DNA of 64,000 nucleotides from Siphonodentalium dalli (taxonomy: Eukaryota; Mollusca; Scaphopoda; Gadilida; Siphonodentaliidae): NCBI GenBank assembly GCA_032622095.1, contig CP136061.1:129036754-129100753 (forward strand), given 5' to 3'. Numbering within the stretch: the stretch's first letter is position 1; each line of letters opens with the position of its first letter. Below the pieces are notes generated by a model. That model was not told where the DNA came from and did no database searches. It saw only the letters and a program-made list of their open reading frames with translations. Below, one piece after another: positions 1 through 12,600 of this stretch. The translations under genes were made by a program, and so were the position numbers.

Positions 1-690
1 CAAATAACAGACATACTATTTCAAAGCTTGATTCAAGGCTAGCATCACCAAATTCACCATTTGGGGACCTCATTCTGCTTAGGCCTCATCTTCTGGGAAG
101 TATCTATAGTATCAAATTTACATTGTTGTTAGTTAAATTTCCCTTCTAGGAAGTTTCTATATCCCCTAATTTGCAGAAGATAAAATTCATAATTGAGGGG
201 CCCAATGGGTGAACATCACCAACTTCAACTGGGGAAATTCAATTTTATTCTAGGTCTTCCATAGCAGTTGAGGACTTTATCAGAATGAGGTCCACAGAGG
301 GTGAATTTAGCATCACTAAATTCACCCTCTGGGGACCTCACTCTGCAAATGACAGACACACTATCACACTATTTCAAGGCTTGTTGTATAATACATTGTG
401 TTGCTTGAGGCCAGGCATACACAATGTAGGAACAGACAAGCTTTTTGTGATGCTATCCGGCACAGCAGGCTAGCATCACCAAATTCACCCTCTGATGACC
501 TCATTCTGCTTAGGCCTCATCTTCTGGGAAGTATCTATAGTATCAAATTTACATTGTTGTTAGTTAAATTTCCCTTCTAGGAAGTTTCTATATCCCCTAA
601 TTTGCAGAAGATAAAATCCATAAATGAGGTGCCCAATGGGTGAATATCACCAACTTCAACTGGGGAACTTAATTTTTATCCTTATCAGAT
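1..690. mobile_element. two tandem partial copies of the double-hairpin MITE (family A)
   Basis: Bases 1-30 are a right terminus of family A (GACAGACATACTATTTC). A copy follows from about 38 to 383. Its first about 210 bp (38-250) reappear almost unchanged at 470-678: the same 'CTAGCATCACCAAATTCACC', 'CTGCTTAGGCCTCATCTTC' and 'TTTGCAGAAGATAAAAT' in order. The second copy stops near 690. This is a direct duplication inside the element family. Confidence 0.8.
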
Positions 691-1075
691 TTGTGAAAAT
701 GGGATCACAAAGTCAAATAAGGGCAGAGCAAGAGACTTAACTATTTCACTACATAGTAATTCTTAAAATATGTTTGCAAGAACTAGTTGGCTTATATACT
801 AGTAGAATGGAATGTTCTTCCTTGACTGCAATTCAGATTTTTTTAATGGGATCACCTGGTCAAATAGGGGCCAAGCGAAGGACAGTTTCCCTCTTAATAT
901 GCTTCCTTCACAAGGACCATCAGGTCTATTTGATTGATATTTATGATATGTACCGGTATGAAGGGTTCTTTGGTGTCTGGGATTCAAATTTATTCAGATG
1001 GGTCACCAGGTTAAAAGGGTGGGACCAGGGACATAACTATATGTCTCTATAGTAATTCTTAAAATGTCATGTTTT
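690..1075 (+). repeat. fragment of mollusc-type interspersed repeat
   Basis: Contains 'GGGATCACCTGGTCAAATAGGGGCC', 'GGGACCAGGGACATAACT' style motifs shared with 20218-20760 and 21175-21780 in this window. ORFs called here (774-1052 + and 799-987 -) are frames through this repeat and not genes. Confidence 0.7.
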
Positions 1076-1362
1076 CTAGCGGCGAGTAGCCCGTAAACGT
1101 AGACGGTAGATCAGATGAGAGTTCAATCTCAAAACCTCGATGTGGAAAGACTGCTTGCATGAAGATGCTATTTTCTCTTAATTCATTCAGATGGATCGGG
1201 ATAGTTAAAATGGGGGTGAATTTGCCATCAACAGGGTTTCTTTGCCACGTGACTGAGAAAAAGATATGAATTAACAGCTCATCACCAATAACTAGATAGC
1301 AAAATGTTTCATATGTACCACTGTAACAGAACGAGAGAGAGAAGTATGGGAGTCGCACCGAA

Positions 1363-1470
1363 TGTTAGCAGCACCCGGAATCCCAAGCCGGTCACCCATT
1401 CAAGGACTAACCAGGCTCGACGTTGCTTAATTTCAGTGATCACACAAAGTGTCTAACGACTGTGACCAAG
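1363..1470 (-). repeat. degenerate 5S rRNA-derived sequence (5S-type SINE or pseudogene)
   Basis: On the minus strand this reads as the 3' half of animal 5S rRNA: the reverse complement of GGGTGACCG-like, CAGCGTCGAGCCTGGTTAG-like and CGGGTGCTG blocks appears as 'GCAGCACCCGGAATCCC', 'GGTCACCCATTCAAG', 'ACTAACCAGGCTCGACG', 'TTGCTTAATTTCAGTGATC'. The 5' half has decayed ('ACACAAAGTGTCTAACGACTGTGACC'), so it is not a working gene. Confidence 0.7.
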
Positions 1471-2800
1471 AGATCTAGACCCCTCGAGCAGAGAAGTCAT
1501 CGGCCTTCTATATTTACAACGCGACCGCTACACCACCAATGATTTTACAAGTTCAGATTGTATCACATGTTCCACAAAAAGTCATATTTTCGACATAACT
1601 CCAAATTTCTTTCACCTGCAAAGATACATACCTGAGGGAAAGTTCATATTTATTGCCACATGTGTATTTGATCATGTTACCATGAATATATTTACTTTTT
1701 ACTTTTTTTATATTATTTAATTGTAATTTGAAAAAAACAAAAACAAATTTCCATGTGAGAATTTAAATCGCCATAGTGGCAAAGTAACCCCACATTAAAT
1801 TGGAACATAAAAATTTACAAGGTACATATATTTATATAGAATCTATCACTTTACTTCAGTTATTACTGTTATTAGTATGAAAACTTATGTCTTCATGCAT
1901 CAAAATTTAGCATGCTATTTCATAATAGGCCTATTACATAAAAACTGCAAAAAGCCTATAGATGGATATTTTTTCCACCCAATAGAATACATGTACTTGT
2001 ACCCTTTTAGGTTTAGGTTTTATTCAGCCATGACTGTGGTGAAAAGTTACTAAGGCATTATCAACCTCACAAATCTTCTCATTGCTTGGTAAACCTGTTG
2101 TTATGTGGATTTCAGTCATTGGGCACCAGTCAATTTTGTATTTCTAATACCGGTGAGGGGGGTCACGTGGTATATCATATACCACAAAACCACCGCCGTC
2201 ACCCAACTCCACCTCTGTGCAAAACATTTCTCTCTGATGTGTAATCCCACCACTCCTCAAGTTAATTCACATGTGTGTGCTGGTCACATACTACAGTAGC
2301 AAACGATAGGACTAGAGTAAACATCAATACAGGTGTAAAAATAATAATTATTTGATTCAAGTGATCATCACAGAATACTACCGGTATGCAATAATCCCGA
2401 TGCCCAGCGACCGAATTCTCAACTGCTGTATTACATGTACTGAATTAACTGTAATATGGTCTATGACTCATTTACGAAGTACAGTATCTGTACCTTCATC
2501 ACAACCTGAGCAGATACATGTATCTTGGTGAGAACATCACTATAATCCATGGTATTGGATGCTATCTGGAAAAACCTGTGACTTTAAATTCTTTGAGTAT
2601 TTAGCTTAGGGCATGCTTTTTTGTGACTTTGTCAGTGATGACAAAGACGCTCTTGCGGAGTGAAGTTTATGACATCGTTCCATCATATTTTCTCCATAAC
2701 ATACAGCCCATCCTAGTAGTTGTACAATAGCATACATGTATGTATTATTTTGACAATTATGTGTTCTCTATATTTTGTAATCAAGATTATAAACACATTA
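1471..2800. other. intron/intergenic stretch, nothing recognised
   Basis: AT-rich unique-looking DNA upstream of the first visible exon. A short palindrome GTGGTATATCATATACCAC lies near 2168. No family-like exon was found; short ORFs here lack splice-site or composition support. Confidence 0.5.
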
Positions 2801-2805
2801 GTGAT

Positions 2806-2908
2806 GCAGACCAGACCACCCTAGGTGGTCCGGTCTGGTCCAGACAAGGCCATTCTGGTCCGGTACCCTTACCTGGACCGGTCCAAAGCAGTCTGGTCCA
2901 CATGTAGG
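2806..2908. repeat. compound palindromes built on GGTCCGGTCTGGTCC
   Basis: 'GACCAGACCACCCTAGGTGG' followed by 'TCCGGTCTGGTC' forms an about 32-bp palindrome; 'CTGGTCCGGTAC...CTGGACCGGTCC' repeats the theme. It resembles a small foldback element. No flanking duplication identified. Confidence 0.5.
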
Positions 2909-2978
2909 ACAAAAGATACATGTGACACTGTTATTCTCAATATACATTGAAGCATACAGAGAATCGTACCAACATTAT

Positions 2979-3188
2979 GGCAAAGTCACCCCGACCCATG
3001 GGGTGACTTTGCCACCCAACTATTTCAGTACAAGCTCTCCTTCCAAACACACCGGTACATGGACCATAACCACACATGAAATATATAGTATGAAGGTACC
3101 TAAGCTAAATGACTGTTTTCTGAATTTAGCTTGTGACTGAATGCTACATACTAGTAGAAATATGACAAAAATGTGGCAAAGTCACCCC
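2979..3188. repeat. hairpin and outlying copy of GGCAAAGTCACCCC
   Basis: 2979-3013 is a perfect hairpin with 14-bp arms (GGCAAAGTCACCCC / GGGGTGACTTTGCC). The same 14-mer appears again near 3174-3187, and a near match (GGCAAAGTAACCCC) at 1778. The inverted pair 3000-3187 could be a tiny TIR element. Confidence 0.5.
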
Positions 3189-3587
3189 GTTTTACAGGAA
3201 AGCGGAACAACTCTAATGTATCTCACTCACTTACTGCGGGAATAATTGTAACGATGTGAGTTCATTGACTCGCTGCTTATGACCCTTGAAATAATTTTCT
3301 GCCATATCGCTAAATGGAGAACAATTAACTTGTTGGGTGTGATCACCAACTCATTACTGTTGCTCGCTGTTTCAGTGCAATATCAAGCACAGACCGATTG
3401 ATGAATCACTAGGCCGCAACGTCACGTCTTGCCATCACTAAATTCCTACAATCAACATTCACCTCTGCCCTAATGTAATCATCCTATTTAAATACATTAG
3501 CATTTTGAAATCAATACTGTAGGAATTAAGTTGATGTTCATATTATTATTCTATGTTATTGACACCCTTTTTCAAACTCTTCTTCAG

Positions 3588-3626
3588 CTTGTATATCCAA
3601 GCCACATAAAACTAACAGAAAAAGAG
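3588..3626 (+). CDS. DENND6: DENND6 coding exon (first visible, residues 1-13 of the visible protein)
   Basis: Encodes [13 protein letters not shown], matching the uDENN segment after the (I/V)YP motif of DENND6. Acceptor TCTTCAG ends at 3587; donor GTAAGC starts at 3627. Both borders are phase 0. The preceding exon should end in ...LGQAxE; I searched 1-3587 for this and found nothing, so the start codon is outside the window. Confidence 0.9.
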
Positions 3627-6600
3627 GTAAGCATTATTTTATATGAAAGGCTCACAGGGTGACCCAGTGTTGCCCAAGTTAAAATTTAACTAATCTGATT
3701 GACTGTAACATAATAGTTCTTTATTACACTCCTATGCACGATTTCCATTGAAAACGCTGTTAATTAAAAATGGTAATGTCACTTGTGAAGTATGTCATTT
3801 CCCGTGACGTCATTGATGTTACGTCGCTTACTGATCTGGACTGAATTTTCAATGGTTGATCTTTCTCCACATCGGGACTTTCATGCATTAATTCTGTGTG
3901 TTTTAATCATACTTGGCGAACCAAATTGATGCAGAAGTGTTATGTTAAATAATTAGAGTAATCAATTAGTTCCGAGAATTATGTTCAATAATTCACTCGA
4001 GGCGAGAGATGATTGGGTAAGAAACTTGTGCACGTTAGCGCACGTGTTTCTTATCAATGTCTCTCGCCTCTTGTGAATTATTTAAGGTAATTCTCGGAAC
4101 CAATTGATTACTCTCTGTATATTCTTTGTCCATGCCAAATATTAACCTGTATCCCTAACCTTTGTGATGCCTGACCCCATCCCTGACTCTGACACCTCAC
4201 CTTTGGAATATTTAAAGTCGATGTCACAATTATTTTCACTTTGCATACTTTCATATGTCCTTGTAATCACATAAGGCCAAGTAGACGAAAGCACCATGAG
4301 TGAAGACCCAATACTATCTAAAATTGTGTATATTTATGTCGCAGTGTTAGTCTTCAGTTGAAACTTGGTGCGGCAACTTGGCATTTAAGTCCAACATCAT
4401 GATGTCACACCGAGAGTCAGAACTGATTACTGGATATGTTGCGTTGATTTCTTTGTTGAAAATGCTGTCGGTAAATACTTGTTTGCTTTATTGTGTATTC
4501 TATTTTTGGTAGCCATGATTCGTGGGTATTGTTGGGTGGCAGATTTCTAAGATATTGAGAATAATTTTTTGTCACCTACTAACTTTGTTTCCTGTTGAGT
4601 TTTAATCAAATGCGAATCATATTTTATTTTTTTTGTGGCCTATATAGCGACCATGAATCTCTTGACAAAATTATTGGTAAAAACAACATAATAAAAACTT
4701 GTCTCATGTTCAATCAACATCAATGAGAATCTGTGTTTTCCAGCAAACAGTCAAAGGAAAACATGGACACATTGCACAATTATTCAATTGATTTTGAAGA
4801 CTACACAACAATAAATTCCTAAATAAAATTGATATAAAGCAATCTTCCATTGCTTGCATAAGCCTCTTTGTTGAAGCAAAACTTGAGAAACTGTTTGAAA
4901 GTGTCAACCTCTCCCCTACAGATTTATATGCACAGAAAGGACTATTTTTTTTTTACATTTCCAATTGTATTAATTAATACATTTTCTGCTTTTTCAGAAA
5001 ATGAATATATGTTACCTGGCTTTCCCAGACTCAAATTCAGGTAAAATACTTACAATGTAATGCCAAATGTAATGCTAATATGGGTGATTCTATTGTCAAA
5101 CATGCTCACACAGCCAAGCCTTTAAATAGGGGGTCTGTCATTTGCAAATTGCTGATTAAGGTCCCCTGAGGGTGAATTTAGTGATGCTATCCTGCAGGGT
5201 GGGCTAGCATCACTAAATTCAGCCTCTGGGTACCTCATTCTGCGAATGTAAAACACTATTTCAAGGCTTGAATACAGCCAAACTCTAGTGAGGTTGCCAC
5301 CATCTATACTGTGTCCACATATATACATGTATATGACAATATGATGGTATTACCGTTATTGCTGAATCATAAATTAGAAACTAGGGATTCTGTGCTTGGT
5401 CAAATGCTATGCACCATATAGAAACATTATACATAATAAATTTCCCTAATCGGTCTATGAAAAGAGCCAGTTAAAAAGGCATACATCTATATATACATGT
5501 TATAATGGCATACATGTATTTGTTTTACAAAAATTAGGTGATTTCATAAAAATATTTAAAAAACTGGGGATCTCCCTCGTGAATTCCTGACATTCACTGA
5601 TATGCCTGGTCATTGAGTCGTGGCCATATTGGATCCATCCAGTCTCATTTTTTGTGTGTGCTATAGGTCAAAGTTGGAATATATGGAATTCATGAATATT
5701 CAAAAGCTCCATATATGGAATGCTACTCCAGAACTTTGACCTGTTGCACTAAAGAAACGGAACGGGGCTGGATGGATCCAATGTGGCCACGACTCAGTGA
5801 CAAGGCGTATTAGCACGGTTTACTGCCGGAGTTCATAGTCAATCATACACAAATCAGGTGAACAGGTGGTCATTATTTTCACATGCGATGAGCCGATGAC
5901 CAACTTCTGTCAACACAATGTGGAACTGTTTATGCCGCAGTAAGACAATACATCTAATAAATGTGTTTTTGGACTCCATTTTCTTTTTATTTCTGGACAG
6001 TTTTGGACTTGGGATTATATTTCAATGGATTATTTAGAAGCTACGTGATCAGTTGGTAAGGGTTTTGACACAATAATAACTTATTTTATTGTAATTGATT
6101 ATTACATTCGATTCAACTCTATAGAGAAGGTACATGTAACTGAATGAGTTGAAAGTTTAACTAGCCAAACCCAATTCTACCAGAGCAATCAGGAAAGAAC
6201 TCCTAAGACCAGTAAAGAGGTTGATTAGGACTGGTGTCTCATAATAATGAAATTCAGCCATAAAACGACAAGCTAAATAAGGCCAAATAAAAATATTATA
6301 TGATTCTTAGACACCACCGCATTGAAATAAATGGCCCGCATTGGATGTTTTATTTCAATTTTTATTATTTTTATAAACAAAAAAAGTAAAACAAAAAAAT
6401 TCAGTTTTTTTCCTTAAATTATTTTGGTATGTTTTTGCCAACATGTCCATACATATTGAGCATTAATTGCAACATACATGAACTCTTAACATATTTCTGT
6501 GATTGATATATTGACCATCATGTATAAACATAGTGACATAGAACATTAAGTAGATGACTACCGGTATATTGAAGAAAAGGATTAGCTGATCATCTGGAGT

Positions 6601-9600
6601 CTGGTGTACGTATTGTAACTCCAGAACAACTGAAAGGCACTGGATGAAATTTAGGATCACATGTTGTAATGGAGAGGTGTCAATTTATAGACAATAACAA
6701 TTGTGAATATTCAGGGCCATTAGGACATTATTGGTAATCCCTAAGGCACATAGGTATACCAGTAGCATAATGTAATTTTATATCAGATTAAATGAGCAAA
6801 CCAAAGTTCCCTCTACATTTTCGGACTATTACTAGATACGGGAAGCTATCATGATCCATGTTGCGATGTCAATAAAGTCCTCTCTCCCTCATTGATTCAG
6901 AAGAAAAATTGTCTTAGACTAAAATGATTTTTTTTTGGGCTAAGGTGATCTGAATGAACTGAAGATCTCCTCCTACATGTACATGTACATCTGTCATGAT
7001 GAGAATGTTTTCAGAGTAATATAGAAATATGCATGTTTTGATATTAAACTACTGTAGAATACAAATAAAGGACCGTGGGTGTTCATATTTTGTATTGCCT
7101 GACCAAGGACTTACCGGTATCAGTTTCAATGAATTACTTTGACAAGTTCTTCATTACATTAGATACAAAGCAAATATATGCTTTGATTTTACTGTGCCAC
7201 AAAATGGTGTCTGAACTCTCCACTCTGAGAGAATTATGAACATCTCAATTATTTATCTATATATATATATACTAGTATCTTTGGTGCCCCTGGTGCTAAT
7301 TGTTCTTTGTTTTATGCCAAATAAAGATTTTAGTTCATTTTCACTGCTCACAAGCAGCAATGTGAACACTGTGTTACACTGTATTTCTGCAAGTGTTATT
7401 GTGGATACCTTGGCTCATTGATTTAATTAATATGTACTTAAAGTGCTTTTTATATTAAATGATCTTTTGTTATGTAAACCATATTTGTCTCAGTTGCACC
7501 TGTAATTTTGAAAAATATATATATGAGGTATCATATTCCTGTTTCAAACAATATACTTATTCTAAATTATGTTTTAGGATGTATGGGAGATACACAGTTT
7601 CACTTCCGAATACGGCAGTGTCCTGGGCGGAAGCTTATGTCAAGAATCAACTCACAGTTTATCAAAGATTACCCTGTTAATATAATGGTGAGTTTTCTGT
7701 GGTGCAGGCTTCATATTTGTCTAACCATTCCAATACTGAAGCTTCCTGAAAATTATGAAAACCCTGTGCCAATGCATTCTCGTATATAAACGAGTCTCCC
7801 ATAGGGAGCCTCGCATACATGCATATAAGAGTATACATTGGCCTAACAATATTTACCTTGACCTTGTAAGCCAGTGCATTCTCTTATAAATGCAAGGCTT
7901 CCTATGAGAGACTCGCATATATAAGAGAATTCACTGGCACATTGTCTTTAATGCTGCATCAGCGCAGCTCCCGTCATGAAAGGGTTAATGGAACACGTCG
8001 TGAAAAAATTCCCATGTTTGCCATGACTGGGCTTATACCTGGTAATATGGTTCAAAAAATTAAAACACCTTATCTTGCTGTTGCTTGGGTTATTGTCAAT
8101 AGCCAATAGCAATGATCACTCAATGTGATAATGACATCAACATCGCTTTGAGTTAACCTGAAAAAGTTGACGAATTAAATAAAAAAGGGATACTTATTTC
8201 AACAATACATGTGCTGTAATAGTTTGACTGTGGACATTTGTTCGTCTAAGAAAAAAATTCATTTGGCTATATGGGAGATATATTTCTTGTAGATGATCAT
8301 TGTCTAATTTCAGTGTGATAATGGTTATTTTTATGGTTATGTTTACTTCCGACAAACAAAAGACAAATCTGTTAGAAGAGGATACTTTCAGAAGGTTTGT
8401 AGGCACTATGTTTACCCGTCATTACTATGGCTACCCAAACATGTTTTGTTTTTCAGGTTATGTTATATCACTCATATGAAAATTGACATCGAGCAAGAGT
8501 GGATTACATGAAAATCAAACAATATAGTTGGGGGGGGGGGGGGGGTTTCATTTTCAAATTCGGTTTCTGTTTTAGAAAAAAAAGCACGGTTTCGGTTCTG
8601 TTCTGTTTTGGTTTTTTTTCCTGATAGCCTAGTCATTTTCCATCGTACCTTCTCAGTTATATATAACATAGGCAATTAATATGTTTAATATTAATACAGC
8701 TATACTTAAGAGTAATTGACCAGCTCTAACGTGGTGTAAGGTAAGTCTTCTCCGCCGGTCCTGGTTAGGAATGGGGGTGGGGCTTTGCTTCTTGCTTTGG
8801 TGGCATTCACCCCATGGACAGTAGGCAAACACCTACTGTGCATGGGTATATATCAATCTCACAAACCCTACAAATGCTATTCAGCGGAATTACGGCATTC
8901 AAACGTGGGTTGCAGGAGAGGGCCAACGGCCCTTTCAAATCTTCCTGGGTATCATCCCCAAACTCCAAACTCTCTTTCTAACGTGGTGTCACCCTAGTAA
9001 TACTGCGGTAGTATACTGCGGTAACCTCTGACAACGCGGTAAGGTTACCGCTTCAACAATGCATATACTGCAGTTAACCACGATGCATGCAGTCACGGTT
9101 CGCAAGCATGAAAATAAAATGCAGTGATATATCTGTGGAACTTAAAGGCATGGATGGCCTTCATTATAGGTTATAATTCAGAAATAACATTATTATCCAC
9201 AAAACACACTTTGTGTGAGCCGAGCGTTTGTTTATGTAAATATTGAGCGATAATCAAAACACTCAACACCATGGCGATTTTTTTTGGAGAGTGATTCATG
9301 GTGACCCATTCAACACCGAAATCTTGAGAGGTGAAGATTAGCTATAGCTATACCGGTATGTTGTAAACAACTCAGTGGCATTACTAACCAAAGTTCATCA
9401 GTGGGGGTCTCCTCGGTGTTGAGTGTTTTGCATATCGCATACTCTATGTACTGTTTGTTGACATAACCTGGCATTTGTTTACATAACAGGGTACTAACAT
9501 GACAATAGCATGCCGCAATATACGCGATATTTATGATTGGTATACATGAAAGAACAAAATTTGTCTATAACATAATATAAAGTTATCATACAATGTTGTG

Positions 9601-12600
9601 TACAGTATGTGTTTTTCTTGTACGAGTACAGGTTGTAGTGAAAAGTCATATTGGACGAGACACGCATTGTCGAGTCCAATATGACTTTTCACCACAACCT
9701 GGACGAGTACAAGAAAAACTCATACTGTACACAATATTGTATAATGACATTTTTATTATCCATTTGTATGTTTATCCAAATTTTGGGAATAAAACTTTTG
9801 TGGTTATTTTTGGTATTTGTCGGCACTTAATTCTCTATAAAAGCCTGTATTTTGATCATCAGAAAGCAAGATTTGGAACAGTAAACATGGTGGTGAAAAA
9901 CAAAACTCAATGCGGATGTTAAACGTCTGCCAAATGCACCAGTGTTGCGCGCGCATCACAATTTCACTGATTCATTTTGCAATAGAGTTAATTCGTAATG
10001 TCACAGAGTCCCGATAAAAAAGTCATATTGCACACTTGGGAGTCCAATATGACATTCGGGAGTCCAATATGATTATCACGGGGCGACTTTTGCCCAATCA
10101 GAAATATTGTTAGTTAAGGGATGGATAATAACAATTATTTCTGTTTATGTCGATTTTGACGGATGTGTCTATTTTAACAGCAATACCCACAAAAGGGTCA
10201 GATAACTCTAAATAAAATAAGTACTTTAAAAATCTTTTTCTCCAGACCAAGAGGCCACATGTTGTTATTATTTGGTGAGGATTATTGCCATAGACCATTG
10301 TTTCCAATTTGTTCACAATGTCATGTTGATTGAATTTTTGTGGCCACAGAAGTGCTTAGAAGATTAACCCTTTGGAGAGTATCTGTAATGTCATATACAT
10401 GACGTCATGAGTAAATTTAACGTCAACGTCATAGAAATAATTATTAACAAGTTCGGGTCAAAAGTCTCCAATAATTCTTTTAATTTATGTGCATGTTTTG
10501 TTAACGTGTGTTATCATAATCGATTGCACTTATACATTTGGGACATTATATTAATCAAAATAACTCCTATACAAATCATTTATAAATCAGATGATTTATT
10601 GAAGTTATGTCTACATAAAATAACACTTCCTGAAACGACATATATGTCGTTCTACTCCTCATCCGATAGACGACATAATTGTCGTTCTACTCACCAAAGG
10701 GTTAACATTGAATGTTATTGATTTTAGCGTCCAGCTACTTGTAAAACAATGTAATGTCTGATATCATTATATTGAGGGATACTTACGTCTTTTATATGAA
10801 CTGTGATAATCTGTTTCGAGTAAGGGGATCATAGGGACCATCATTCTCATCATTTATGGCATTTTAAACATTATATGGATAATACTTTTAAATATTTTCT
10901 TGAGAGCTATACTGACAACCAGGGTATAGACTGTGTTCATTTATCCCAGGTTAGGGGTCTAGGGAACACCAATGTTATAATATGCCTACCGATGTCAAAG
11001 TTAAACTAGTCTAGTGAATTTGTGTTATTATGTACATTTGTATATACTAATTTAGTACATAACAGTATAATTCAACATCATAACTCTAGATTATGATTCT
11101 GATCATAGGGACGGGTTAAACATATGTCGATCGTGGTCGGCCTCTCGTGTTTTTGGTCCCATTTATAGGTAATTTCTCTCTGTTAGTGATTGAATGAATG
11201 AATGTGTTTATTGCTAGCCTCGACATGGAACATGCAAACATGTATATATACAAAAGAATTAAATGTATATCGATGTGCAGTAGGATTTATTGAATTTGGT
11301 TGTGCTTTCGATTTGGTATTTCCAATTCTCACTAATGTTCTAATTTTATTTGTAGTCTGTGGTGCTCTTGTCGCGGCTACCATTCATTGCCTTATTCACA
11401 GAGCTGGTTGGTATAATCGCTCCGGAATATTTTGAAAACGGAGAACCTAGTTTAGAAGCAGGTAAGATTTTTACAATAAAAAAATGCAGTATATTCATGA
11501 TTAAATTGCTGCATTCGAGTTATTTTCTAGTGAAAATAACCCTCTGTACAATTCTGCTTCCACCAATTAAATTAATGATACTGTGATAGGGCCTAGCAGC
11601 TGAAATGATGAAAATCGCAATAGGCAAATCCCAGTAGTTCCAATGGTGAACCAGGGCCTTCAAAGTGGGTTCATGCTAGTATCAAGTGATTTTATTCTTA
11701 ATTTCATTATTAATAATTCTCCAATAATGAGATGTTTCATGTAAAAATGTAAACAGTGGAATTACTGATAAAAGTCCAAATAGTCAAATAAGATACCAAA
11801 TCATAACTTGACAGTAAACATTGAAAAATATTTTGAAAATCATATTCAGACTAAAATATTTGAATCTACTACATGAATATCAATGTTTGTAGAAAATCAC
11901 TGTAACAGTTTTGTTTACATAACGATTATTGGAGTACTATCTATAACAGCTCTAGAAATTGGGAAAAATGCCCCACAGTAAATTTAATGATGTGGCATGT
12001 TAGATTCCACATGTTACCAAGGCATTTCCCATGGCATTGCTTATTGTCGTGGTCAATTTTGAGGACTGCAATAATGAAAGAAACATAGTTTATCTATTTC
12101 TCCATGTTCTTCTTAGTTGTGATGTTTTTACAGAATTATATTTTTGCACATATACCCACTGTGAGTGACTTCGGTCTTTAATATGCAATTTACTAACATA
12201 ACATGGGGTTTCCTCATTATTCACTTTTTCTACCATTCCTTCTATCACAATATATTTTCACTTTGAATTTTAAATTGCAGCATGCCATGATATCGACCAA
12301 TGGCCAAATCCAATACCAGGTGACCTCAGCCTACCCATATTCGGAACAGTATTACAGGTTAGATCAGTTATATATTGTATATATATATTGTGTTGTTGTA
12401 CTTCATGCGCCTTCCATTTATTTCATGATTTAAATATTGTGACTAGTTTGCATTCTCATGGTGGGGAATCACGTAGTTTCCAGCTGATGAGTACCACGCA
12501 TTCAAAATGGCCGAGGTATTCGCAAAGTATTTTGGCAGCTATGAGCATATGCTATAAATTTTTTCAAACAAGCTGATACCTCATTTGTGTCCAAACTCAC

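Noticed and set aside
855-880. GGGGCCAAGCGAAG as the missing DENND6 exon (LGQA-like codons)
   Set aside because: Part of the mollusc-type repeat also present at 21500; no donor site and wrong frame.
1363-1470. Functional 5S rRNA gene
   Set aside because: The 5' half has decayed and the internal promoter region has several changes.
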